DNA from: Tetragonia tetragonoides
Taxonomy: Eukaryota; Streptophyta; Magnoliopsida; Caryophyllales; Aizoaceae
Direction of reading: 5' to 3'
NCBI GenBank assembly: GCA_038025085.1
Contig: CM076154.1
Location: 32,790,501 to 32,854,500, forward strand
Length of the DNA stretch: 64,000 bases
Under the pieces are notes generated by a model. It saw nothing but the letters and a program-made list of their open reading frames with translations. It was not told the origin of the DNA and ran no database searches. Position 1 is the stretch's first letter, and every line of letters begins with the position of its first letter. A program made the position numbers and the translations under genes. Shown here one piece after another: positions 11,185 to 20,649 of the stretch.

Positions 11185-11288
11185 AATATAATCCCACATT
11201 ATAATCCAATAACACCAAAATCACCCCAAATTAAAGTGTATACAGAACATTGATGTAAGTAATCTAAATAATTGAAAAATAAAATTTG

Positions 11289-11410
11289 AAAGGGGTAGTC
11301 AAGTTGGTCGTGAGATTTAGTTTCATGATAATGGTAATGTGTTTAATTTTCACTAAAGCCTCTTTGTTGAATTTTATCTGCAAGATTTAACTTGTTGACT
11401 TACCTTGTAT
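11289..11410 (+). mobile_element. Diverged SINE relic
   Basis: GGGTAGTCAAGTTGGTCGTGAG followed by TTCATGATAATGG resembles the start of the SINE at about 20485-20645 (GGGTAGTTGAGTTGGTCTTAGG then TTCATGACAAGG). The B-box is degraded. Confidence 0.4.
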
Positions 11411-11435
11411 ATATGGTTTTACGAAATATTACATA

Positions 11436-11887
11436 GGCCTTGTTTGGCACGCAGCTGGTAGATGGTAGCTGGTAGCTGCTTTGGTTAGCTGGTTGTTGTC
11501 AACTTGTTGTGCTAGCTGGTTTGACTATTTGATTGTAGAAAGATGTTTGGTAAAGTGTGCTGATTATTGGTAGGTGATTTAGTGTAAAATGACCACTATG
11601 AACATGAAGATAACTTTCTATTGTTAACAATAAAAATAATTAATCATTATTATTAGTTATATATATTAATATTATTTATGAAAATAATAATAATATTTAT
11701 AAATTTTATTTATAAATATTATGTAAATTAATTATATTTATTTGATTAATTATTTAATTTAAATTATCGTTAGTTTCTAAGTAAGTATTAATGGCAATAA
11801 TGATAATGATAATAATTAATAATATTAATATTAACTACTACTAGTAATAGAAGTAGTAGTAATAATAATAATAACAATAATAACAAC

Positions 11888-11957
<70 letters not shown>

Positions 11958-12168
11958 GGCTTAAGATTGTCATTTTACATAATAATCAAACAATCTGACT
12001 TCAAAAGCTACCCCTACCCAACTTTTTGTAAATCAGATTGTTGGGTCCAAAAAACCAATGAAAAAACTGGTAACCAAACACCAAATTTTGGATGGTTAGA
12101 TAGTCAACTGGTCAAACAATCCAAATTGTCCAACAAGCTGGCTAAAAAGCCAGCTACCAAACAAGGCC
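11436..12168. mobile_element. 733-bp non-autonomous DNA transposon with perfect 12-bp terminal inverted repeats
   Basis: It begins GGCCTTGTTTGG and ends CCAAACAAGGCC, a perfect inverted pair, and is flanked by ATA at 11433-11435 and 12169-12171. Subterminal arms carry repeated AGCTGG on the left and CCAGCT on the right. The AT-rich core contains an (AAT)n run directly followed by an (ATT)n run. No transposase frame is present. The GGCCTTGTTTGG terminus suggests a Harbinger- or hAT-related non-autonomous element. Confidence 0.75.
11887..11957. repeat. (AAT)n-(ATT)n inverted microsatellite hairpin
   Basis: About twelve AAT units run straight into about eleven ATT units, so the two halves are perfect reverse complements and could form a hairpin of some 33 bp. 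It lies in the core of the 733-bp element. Confidence 0.9.
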
Positions 12169-12279
12169 ATACACTCTGAATTAGTTTGTTGAAGATAGTG
12201 ACTGTGGATTACTAGTATAAAAAATGAACAAGTAATCACATAGCAGAATAAAGCTACATAACTCAAAAGAAAAAGCTGA

Positions 12280-13610
12280 GAAAAGCAAACATCTTTATAC
12301 TTTACTCAGAAACTTATCCCTACCTTAGTACTATAATAACCAATTAATTAACATATTAGTGCCTGCCATATGCCAATCAGCAAATTCAATAATAATTGAC
12401 TTTGACTCATTCCAAAATCCAAAATCAAACCATCACCAAAACTGGGGACACCAGCCCACATTTTCATATGCTTCTATAAAGGATGCCCAACTTCACTACT
12501 CATCATTCTGAAGGCCATAACTAACTACCAAAACAACAAGGAATTCACAATTTTTATTCATTCACCTTCTTTTTTTGGTTTGGCAATGAGAAATTAATTG
12601 GTAAAGGGCATATCTTATCGCACGATTTCGAATATTTTATAAATTAATTCGTATAAACCTATGATTCGGTGTACAAGTTGCAACTTGTTTACCATAAGCC
12701 AATACTTCTTCAGTTATTCATTCACCTTCTAATAAAACACTTCCCAATTTATCATCTTTGTGTAACGTTCATTTTTATTATTATTTTTTTTTTAATTTTT
12801 ACAACTCCACCACATCTTATAGTTCCATAAAATTGAACCCCCATAGTAGAATCCATTTCCAATCCAATAATACCACCCAAGAGATCTACCCAAATTGGAT
12901 AGTGGGTACAATCATTCAAAATTGATACAATCACACAACAAGAAAAGCTAGTAAAGCAATTAAGCAAACCTCTTTACCTTTTTTTCTTTTCTTTTTCTTG
13001 AATTAAGCAAACATCTTTACTTAGTAACTTTCTTATTTTCTTTCCAAGTCTACTAACTTAACACTACAAAATCCTATTGAAAAAAGAGAAAACTTAACAC
13101 TACAAGTATACAACTATACATACGACGTAACGACAAAAACTGGATATATAAGAATAATATCGTGAGTGGCCAACAAAAAATATTAGTTTTGATTTCTAAC
13201 TGTCGCGTCGCACAACTCGCGACTAACTTCCTCCATAAGAACTCACCGCCCACGATTAGATTCATGAGGACACTCAAAGAAAATGTAATCAATTTTTACA
13301 AGTGTACAACAACATTCCATATATTCATAGACCTAGTAGGCAAATAATGATATACATAGACCATATTAGGCAAATAATAATCACTCTATTATCTCATTCA
13401 AAGAATGTTTATTTTTCCTATCAAAATTCAAAAATAAATAAAAACAATCATTTTATTACCACCAAATCCAATTCACCATTTCAATCCAACAATAATCGAC
13501 TCATTCAAAATCAAACCCATCATCCCCAGCCCACATTTTCACATGCCCTTCTGAAATTCTCCATTGCTCCCCCATCTCACCACTCTCCCTAAACCCCACC
13601 TCACCTCTCT
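12280..13610 (+). promoter_or_regulatory. Callose synthase upstream region with a duplicated core segment
   Basis: A block near 12395-12500 (GACTCATTCCAAAAT ... CCAGCCCACATTTTCA) recurs in changed form at about 13496-13600 (GACTCATTCAAAATC ... CCAGCCCACATTTTCA), just before the coding region. Motifs such as AAGCAAACATCTTTA also occur at both about 12285 and 13007. The distal copy has a TATA-like CTATAAAG at 12474-12481 and two TTGAC W-box cores (12398-12402, 12404-12408). The proximal copy has CTGAAATT at the TATA place. W-box relevance to defence control of this gene is inference. Confidence 0.45.
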
Positions 13611-13643
13611 CTCTCCTCTCTCTCTCCTCTCTCTCTCTCCTCC
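13601..13643 (+). repeat. CT-rich microsatellite in the callose synthase leader
   Basis: Interrupted CTCTCT runs occupy the last 45 bases before the start codon. Pyrimidine-rich leaders are common in plant 5' UTRs, and TPC1 in this window has a similar one. Confidence 0.8.
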
Positions 13644-13644
13644 A

Positions 13645-13653
13645 ATGCAATGA
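13645..13653 (+). promoter_or_regulatory. Minimal overlapping uORF at the callose synthase start
   Basis: ATGCAATGA holds a two-codon ORF (Met-Gln-stop) whose TGA overlaps the main ATG at 13650. The uATG has C at -3, a weak context, whereas the main ATG has G at -3, so leaky scanning would favour the main start. Ribosomes using the uATG would terminate on top of the true start. Confidence 0.6.
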
Positions 13654-16600
13654 GCCACCGTCAACCCCACCACCACCGTCCACCTCCTTCCGAGGAGAGA
13701 GAAAATCCAAATCCACCTTCACCCACTTCCGAACAAGTCTACAACATAATCCCGATCCACAATCTCTTAGCAGACCATCCATCACTCCGATACCCAGAAG
13801 TCCGAGCCGCAACATCTGCTCTTCAAACCACAGGTTCTCTTCGTAAACCACCCTTCATTCAATGGCTACCACACTACGACCTTCTCGATTGGCTTGGTCA
13901 TTTCTTTGGTTTTCAACCCGACAATGTTCGAAATCAACGCGAACATATAATCCTTCACTTAGCAAATTCCCAGATGCGTTTAATTCCACCACCTGATAAC
14001 ATTGATTCATTAGACCCCAAAATTCTCCGTCGTTTTCGTCGCCGTTTGTTGAAAAACTACACCCTTTGGTGTTCTTACCTTGGTCGAAAATCCAGTATTT
14101 GGATTAATGAATCTCGACCTAGAGAAGATGATCAAAGGAAAGAGTTGTTGTATGTTGGGTTGTATTTGCTTATTTGGGGTGAATCAGCTAATTTGAGGTT
14201 TGCACCTGAGTGTTTGTGTTATGTTTTTCATCATATGGGTTTGGAGTTGAATAAGATTTTGGAAGATTATGTTGATGAGAATACTGGTAGACCTTACTTG
14301 CCTTCTGTTTCTGGGGTTAATGGGTATTTGGAAAAAGTTGTGAAACCGATTTATGAGACTGTTTTTAAAGAAGTTGAGAATAGTAAAAATGGGACTGTGC
14401 CTCATAGTGGGTGGAGAAATTATGATGATATTAATGAGTATTTTTGGAGTAGGAGGTGTTTTGAGAAGTTGAAATGGCCTATTGATGTGGGTAGTACTTT
14501 TTTTGTTGTTTCTGGGAGGAAAAGGAATGTGGGTAAAACTGGGTTTGTTGAACAAAGGTCATTTTGGAATTTGTTTAGGAGTTTTGATAGGATTTGGGTT
14601 ATGTTGATTTTGTTTTTACAAGCTGCTATTATTGTTGCTTGGGAAGAGAAGGGGTTTCCATGGCAGGCTTTGAGTAGTAGAGGTGTTCAGGTGAAAATGT
14701 TGACTGTGTTTTTGACTTGGAGTGTGTTGAGGTTCTTGCAATCTTTGTTGGATGCTGGAATGCAGTATAGTTTGATTTCGAGGGAGACGTTGTGGGTCGG
14801 GGTTAGGATGGCTATGAAGAGTCTGATGGCTGCTGTTTGGGCTATCATTTTCGGGGTCTTTTACTCGAGGATTTGGCAACAGAGGAATATGGATAGAGGG
14901 AGAGAATGGAGTAATGCGGCAAATCAGCGGATTATTACGTTTCTTGAGGTGGTTGTGGTGTTTCTTGTACCTGAGATATTATCACTGGTGTTGTTTATCA
15001 TCCCTTGGGTGAGGAATTTCCTCGAGGAGACGAATTGGAGGATATTTTACGTGCTTACCTGGTGGTTTCAGAGCAGGACTTTCGTGGGTCGTGGTTTGAG
15101 AGAAGGGCTTGTTGATAATGTGAAGTATAGTTTGTTCTGGATTGTAGTGCTTGCATCAAAGTTTGCCTTCAGTTACTTCTTGCAGATTCAGCCTATGATT
15201 CGACCAACGAGGATCCTGTTGGATATGAAGGACATTACTTATGAGTGGCATCAGTTCTTTAGGCACAGTAACAGGTTTGCTGTTGGGCTTATGTGGCTTC
15301 CTGTGCTTTTGATATATCTCATGGATTTGCAGATTTGGTATGCTATTTACTCGTCCTTTGCTGGGGCTGCAGTTGGGTTGTTTTCGCACTTGGGTGAGAT
15401 TCGGAATATGCAGCAGTTGAGGCTGAGGTTCCAGTTCTTTGCTAGTGCAATTCAGTTTAATCTCATGCCTGAGGAGCAGCTATTGGATGGGATGGGAATG
15501 AGGAGTAAGTTTAAGGATGCTATGCATCGATTGAAGCTGAGATATGGGCTTGGACGGCCTTATAAGAAGCTCGAGTCGAATCAGGTGGAGGCAAACAAGT
15601 TTGCTTTGATATGGAATGAGATAATAATGACATTCAGGGAAGAAGATATTGTCAGTGATAAAGAAGTTGAGCTACTGGAACTTCCTCAGAACACCTGGAA
15701 TGTTAGGGTTATTCGTTGGCCATGTATTCTTCTTTGCAATGAGCTTCTTCTCGCTCTAGGTCAGGCAAAAGAGCTAGTTGATGCTCCTGACAAGTGGCTG
15801 TGGCATAAAATCTCTAAACATGAGTACAGGCGGTGCGCTGTGGTTGAAGCTTATGATTGTGTGAAGTATATGCTGTTGAAGATCATCAAACAAGGTACTG
15901 AAGAACAGAACATAATCATGTTTTTGTTTCAAGAAATTGATCATGCTGTTGAGATTGAAAAGTTTACCAAGATATATAATCTGTATGTACTTCCCAAGAT
16001 CCATGGGAATCTGATTGCTCTTGTTAGGCTATTGGTTCACCCCGAAAAAGATGTCAACAAGATTGTGAATGCACTACAGGCTTTGTATGAAACCGCTATT
16101 CGAGATTTCTATATTGAGAAGAGAAGTGCGGAGCAACTGAGGGAGGATGGGTTGGCTCCTCGATCGAGTTCTGGGAAGAACTTGCCGTTTGAGAATGCCA
16201 TTGTTTTACCAAGTAGTGACGATGATACGTTCTACAGGCAGCTCAGACGCTTGCTTACTATCCTTGACTCTCGTGATTCAATGCACAATGTGCCGAAGAA
16301 CATGGAGGCTAGACGTCGACTTGCCTTCTTCAGCAACTCGCTCTTTATGAACATGCCTCATGCCCCCCAGGTGGAGAAAATGAGTGCTTTCAGTGTTCTG
16401 ACACCCTACTACAATGAAGAAGTTATTTACAGCAAGGAGCAACTTCGAACTGAGAATGAAGATGGGGTTTCTACCATATTTTACTTGCAGACAATATGTG
16501 CTGATGAATGGGAGAACTTCCTTGAACGTATGCGTCGAGAAGGAATGGAAAGTGAGAAGGAGATTTGGACCACCAGGCTCAGAGACCTGAGGCTTTGGGC

Positions 16601-18980
16601 TTCTTACAGGGGCCAGACCCTCTCACGCACTGTCAGGGGAATGATGTACTACTATCGTGCCCTTAAGATGTTGGCTTTCCTTGATGCGGCTTCTGAGATG
16701 GACATTCGCGAGGGGACAAAAGAACTTTCTTCGAGGGGAAAGAGTAGTGGCATGGATGGTGTTGGTGCTCAAAGTTTTCAGTCTGCGAGGAGTCTGAGTA
16801 GAGCAAGCAGCTCAGTTAGTCAACTGTACAAGGGCCATGAGTATGGGACTGTTCTGATGAAATATACTTATGTGATAGCTTGCCAGATATATGGTACTCA
16901 GAAGGCGAAAAAGGACCCTCATGCTGAAGAAATATTGTACCTGATGAAAAACAATGAAGCCCTTCGTGTTGCTTATGTTGATGAGGTCTCAACGGGAAGG
17001 GATGAGAAGGAGTACTACTCTGTGCTTGTGAAGTATGATCAGCAGCTGGACAAAGAAGTTGAGATTTACCGAGTTAAATTGCCTGGGCCGCTGAAGCTAG
17101 GAGAGGGGAAGCCAGAAAATCAGAACCATGCTCTTATCTTCACTCGTGGAGATGCTGTTCAGACAATTGATATGAATCAAGATAATTATTTTGAGGAGGC
17201 GCTTAAAATGCGGAACTTGCTGGAGGAGTTCAAGCATAATTATGGTATTAGAAAGCCTACTATTTTGGGGGTACGGGAACATATATTCACCAGTTCTGTT
17301 TCATCAATTGCTTGGTTTATGTCAGCACAGGAGACAAGCTTTGTGACATTGGGGCAACGTGTTCTAGCCAACCCATTGAAAGTACGAATGCACTATGGCC
17401 ATCCTGATGTCTTTGACAGATTTTGGTTCATGACTCGTGGAGGAATTAGTAAAGCCTCTAGAGTCATCAACATCAGTGAAGACATATTTGCAGGGTTCAA
17501 CTGCACATTGCGAGGCGGTAATGTAACTCATCATGAGTACATTCAAGTAGGGAAGGGTAGGGATGTGGGTTTGAATCAGATAGCAATGTTTGAAGCTAAA
17601 GTGGCCAGTGGAAATGGTGAGCAGGTACTGAGCAGGGATGTCTATCGATTGGGGCATAGGTTGGACTTTTTCCGAATGCTGTCATTCTTCTACACCACTG
17701 TGGGTTTCTATTTCAACACTATGATGGTGGTTTTGACTGTATATGCATTTTTGTGGGGCCGGATTTATTTGTGTCTTAGTGGGATTGAAAGTTCTGTCCA
17801 GGCAAGTAATAGCAGCAACAACAAAGCGCTCAGTGCCATCCTGAATCAGCAGTTCATCATCCAGATGGGTTTGTTTACTGCCCTTCCTATGATTGTGGAG
17901 AACTCTCTGGAGCATGGCTTTCTCAATTCCATTTGGGAATTTATTACCATGCAGCTGCAACTTTCTTCTGTCTTCTATACGTTTTCTATGGGTACAAAGA
18001 CACATTATTTTGGCCGTACAATTCTTCATGGTGGCGCCAAATACAGGGCAACTGGACGTGGTTTTGTTGTGCAACATAAAAGTTTTGCTGAAAATTACAG
18101 ACTTTATGCACGTAGCCATTTTGTGAAAGCCATTGAACTTGGGCTGATACTCACTCTTTATGCGGCTTACAGCCCTATAGCTAAGGGCACATTCTTTTAC
18201 ATTGCTCTAACCATATCAAGTTGGTTTTTAGTGGTTTCATTTATCATGGCCCCCTTTGTGTTCAACCCATCAGGATTTGATTGGTTGAAAACTGTGGACG
18301 ACTTTGATGATTTCATGAATTGGATCTGGTATCGTGGTGGGGTGTTTGCACGAGCTGATCAGAGTTGGGAGAAATGGTGGCAAGAAGAGCAAGATCATCT
18401 AAGGACTACAGGGCTGTGGGGGAAGCTGCTGGAGATATTATTGAACCTTCGGTACTTCTTTTTCCAGTATGGTATTGTATATCATCTTTATATTGCTGCT
18501 GGAAGCAAGAGTATTGCTGTCTACCTGTTGTCATGGATCTATGTCTTTGTTGCTGTGGGTCTTTTTATCATAGTTGCATGTGCTCGAGACAGATATGCTG
18601 CAAAAGACCACATCTACTATCGTCTTGTCCAGTTCCTGATTATCATCCTGACGATACTTGTGATCATTGCCTTGCTCGAGTTCACCGATTTTCAGTTTAT
18701 CGATCTGTTCACTAGTCTGTTGGCCTTTGTACCAACTGGCTGGGGTCTGGTTTCTATTGCACTGGTGCTTCGTCCATTCCTCAAATCCACAGTAATCTGG
18801 GAGCTTGTCACTGCTATGGCTCGTTTATATGACATATTGTTCGGTGTGATTGTCATGACCCCTGTGGCTTTATTATCATGGACGCCTGGATTCCAAGCAA
18901 TGCAGACCAGGATCCTTTTCAATGATGCTTTCAGTAGAGGCTTGCGGATATTCCAGATTTTGACAAGCAAGAAAAAGTAG
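13650..18980 (+). CDS. CALS12: Callose synthase 12 (glucan synthase-like 5, PMR4 type)
   Basis: One uninterrupted frame of 1776 residues makes 1,3-beta-glucan from UDP-glucose at the plasma membrane. Arabidopsis CalS12/GSL5/PMR4, about the same length, lays down wound and pathogen callose. The short N-terminus is Pro/His-rich, then YNIIPIHNLLADHPSLRYPE and the FKS1 domain 1 region (GLYLLIWGESANLRFAPECL, about 170-200) match the family. A first membrane block (about 300-620) precedes the large cytosolic glucan synthase domain (about 850-1550), with EARRRLAFFSNSLFMNMP near residue 885 and the RATGRGF motif near 1466, linked to UDP-glucose binding. C-terminal membrane helices run to the end. Lack of introns fits the GSL1/GSL5 clade, whose Arabidopsis members have very few, against dozens in other callose synthases. 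A 2-codon uORF overlaps the start. GSL1/CalS11 is the alternative, but TPC1 next door supports CalS12. Confidence 0.95.
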   Translation: MSHRQPHHHRPPPSEERENPNPPSPTSEQVYNIIPIHNLLADHPSLRYPEVRAATSALQTTGSLRKPPFIQWLPHYDLLDWLGHFFGFQPDNVRNQREHIILHLANSQMRLIPPPDNIDSLDPKILRRFRRRLLKNYTLWCSYLGRKSSIWINESRPREDDQRKELLYVGLYLLIWGESANLRFAPECLCYVFHHMGLELNKILEDYVDENTGRPYLPSVSGVNGYLEKVVKPIYETVFKEVENSKNGTVPHSGWRNYDDINEYFWSRRCFEKLKWPIDVGSTFFVVSGRKRNVGKTGFVEQRSFWNLFRSFDRIWVMLILFLQAAIIVAWEEKGFPWQALSSRGVQVKMLTVFLTWSVLRFLQSLLDAGMQYSLISRETLWVGVRMAMKSLMAAVWAIIFGVFYSRIWQQRNMDRGREWSNAANQRIITFLEVVVVFLVPEILSLVLFIIPWVRNFLEETNWRIFYVLTWWFQSRTFVGRGLREGLVDNVKYSLFWIVVLASKFAFSYFLQIQPMIRPTRILLDMKDITYEWHQFFRHSNRFAVGLMWLPVLLIYLMDLQIWYAIYSSFAGAAVGLFSHLGEIRNMQQLRLRFQFFASAIQFNLMPEEQLLDGMGMRSKFKDAMHRLKLRYGLGRPYKKLESNQVEANKFALIWNEIIMTFREEDIVSDKEVELLELPQNTWNVRVIRWPCILLCNELLLALGQAKELVDAPDKWLWHKISKHEYRRCAVVEAYDCVKYMLLKIIKQGTEEQNIIMFLFQEIDHAVEIEKFTKIYNLYVLPKIHGNLIALVRLLVHPEKDVNKIVNALQALYETAIRDFYIEKRSAEQLREDGLAPRSSSGKNLPFENAIVLPSSDDDTFYRQLRRLLTILDSRDSMHNVPKNMEARRRLAFFSNSLFMNMPHAPQVEKMSAFSVLTPYYNEEVIYSKEQLRTENEDGVSTIFYLQTICADEWENFLERMRREGMESEKEIWTTRLRDLRLWASYRGQTLSRTVRGMMYYYRALKMLAFLDAASEMDIREGTKELSSRGKSSGMDGVGAQSFQSARSLSRASSSVSQLYKGHEYGTVLMKYTYVIACQIYGTQKAKKDPHAEEILYLMKNNEALRVAYVDEVSTGRDEKEYYSVLVKYDQQLDKEVEIYRVKLPGPLKLGEGKPENQNHALIFTRGDAVQTIDMNQDNYFEEALKMRNLLEEFKHNYGIRKPTILGVREHIFTSSVSSIAWFMSAQETSFVTLGQRVLANPLKVRMHYGHPDVFDRFWFMTRGGISKASRVINISEDIFAGFNCTLRGGNVTHHEYIQVGKGRDVGLNQIAMFEAKVASGNGEQVLSRDVYRLGHRLDFFRMLSFFYTTVGFYFNTMMVVLTVYAFLWGRIYLCLSGIESSVQASNSSNNKALSAILNQQFIIQMGLFTALPMIVENSLEHGFLNSIWEFITMQLQLSSVFYTFSMGTKTHYFGRTILHGGAKYRATGRGFVVQHKSFAENYRLYARSHFVKAIELGLILTLYAAYSPIAKGTFFYIALTISSWFLVVSFIMAPFVFNPSGFDWLKTVDDFDDFMNWIWYRGGVFARADQSWEKWWQEEQDHLRTTGLWGKLLEILLNLRYFFFQYGIVYHLYIAAGSKSIAVYLLSWIYVFVAVGLFIIVACARDRYAAKDHIYYRLVQFLIIILTILVIIALLEFTDFQFIDLFTSLLAFVPTGWGLVSIALVLRPFLKSTVIWELVTAMARLYDILFGVIVMTPVALLSWTPGFQAMQTRILFNDAFSRGLRIFQILTSKKK

Positions 18981-18989
18981 ATTTGACTG

Positions 18990-19572
18990 GTGAGTTTCAT
19001 TACCTGTGTAGAAATGGTGTTGATCAGGGTTATTATTATTATTATTATCAATATCTTTTCTAATACTTCTACATGCTAAATAAATATTGGTCGTGCTGTC
19101 TTCATATAATAGAAGGTTTATTGCAATATTGTTCTGTTCTGTCGGCTAGCGTACTTAGAGAACATATGTCTCACTACCTATGCCTTCAAGAGATTTGAGA
19201 GAATAGCTTTGTAGAAGATTTACCCTCTTCTGAAGGGATCTGCTTGCTTCTAAGATTTACGCATATGCCAAAATTTCTACATACAGTATGAATTACAGTA
19301 TGAGAATTATATTTTGCTGGCATTGTGTGAAAATCAGATTACAAAGCTTTCTGAATCTTGGAGTATTTTATGAAAATGAAGTGAGAATATTATGCCTTCA
19401 CGTCCCGCTAACATGAAAAATATCTCAGAGGAATATCTAAACTAATGGAATGGTTCATCATTTTGTATTACTGTGTCTATGTTCATGCTTCATTTTTTTC
19501 ATTATTGTGTCTATATTCATGCTTCATTATTATGCTATTTATCTGACCAACTGGTATCGATGTGTTTCGCAG
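18990..19572 (+). other. Possible 3' UTR intron of the callose synthase gene
   Basis: GTGAG at 18990, nine bases after the stop, and TTTCGCAG at 19565-19572 could form a GT-AG intron. No transcript evidence is available. Such a position would not trigger nonsense-mediated decay. Confidence 0.3.
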
Positions 19573-20480
19573 GTTTGTGTTAGGCGTAGGATGTAATTAA
19601 TCATTGAAGTTGGCGGCTGTAGTTTCTCACTTTGTGGCACTTCACGGGTGAATTGTGGATGGCGTGTTTGTTTATTCATTTAAGCTTTCAGTTTGTTGCG
19701 TGTTTTGTAATTAGTAGTTTTGTCTTTCTAAACCCCCATTCTTTTCAGCGTTGGGAAAGGATATATATGTTATATTCTTGTTGTGCCTACCTCCCACAGC
19801 TTACAAGGTATAGTTATTTTTGTCACTTGACCAGATGACCAATTGACCACTAGTTTTATGTTATGTTGATTCCAATCATCAGATTTCTGTGTTTCTTGTT
19901 TTTATCAAAAGTATGCATTTACATATTGTCTGCCTTTGTTTTGTTTTGCGCCCTACTATATAACTGTGTTTCTCAAGACAAAACCGACCTGGTGACAGCG
20001 GTGCAGAAACTTTGAGAATGCCAGGCCAGTTTAGCATTCGGTTGAGAGGACATCAGACATTGTCACACACTAGACATGATTATGAGCTTGTTCTCGTATC
20101 AAAAAGACATGAACTTGAGATGTTCTGATTTGCGCAATGCTGTTTTGCTTGCAGTCTGGTTCCCTTGTCGTTACAGGTATGTTCCAAACTTGAGATGTTC
20201 TGATATGCGCAATGCTGTTTTGACCGCTGCAGAACTATTTCCCTGTTTCTGGTAACTTAAACATACTACACATGTATTACTCATATTCATATTGTCAGGT
20301 GCACTCTCTCTGAAGTAGTTCTTTAGCTGTCTGGAGTCTATACCGAGTTTAGAATATATGTAGTTTAGTTTTGAAGATATCTTGATTTTGAAGAATAAAT
20401 AGTTTAAATCATTTGTCTGCCTTTGCTTTGTTGGAACTTAGAAGTTACATGGACTAACATGTCTAATCAGCTGTTGGTCT
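19573..20480. other. Callose synthase 3' flank with a short direct repeat
   Basis: Probable 3' UTR and downstream spacer. A sequence of about 35 bases containing CTTGAGATGTTCTGAT and GCGCAATGCTGTTTTG occurs at about 20113 and again at about 20188. No gene is recognised. Confidence 0.45.
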
Positions 20481-20484
20481 CCCG

Positions 20485-20645
20485 CCCTTGAAAGGGTAGT
20501 TGAGTTGGTCTTAGGGTTGGCTTCATGACAAGGTTCGAGCCTTCGAGGGTTCAATTCCCACTAATGAGCCTATCTGCAAGAGGTCCAACAATAGGTTTAA
20601 TGGGCTGATGCTTGAGTCTTAGTACTTCAGAATCCACAACCAACT
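20485..20645 (+). mobile_element. tRNA-derived SINE
   Basis: GGGTAGTTGAGTTGGTCTTAGG provides an A-box and GAGGGTTCAATTCCCAC a B-box at normal spacing. A body of about 80 bases follows. No clear target duplication was found, so it is probably old. Confidence 0.55.
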
Positions 20646-20649
20646 AGTA

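Noticed and set aside
14184..18119. Several open frames opposite the callose synthase coding region
   Set aside because: They are shadows of the long coding frame on the other strand, with no start context or domain of their own.
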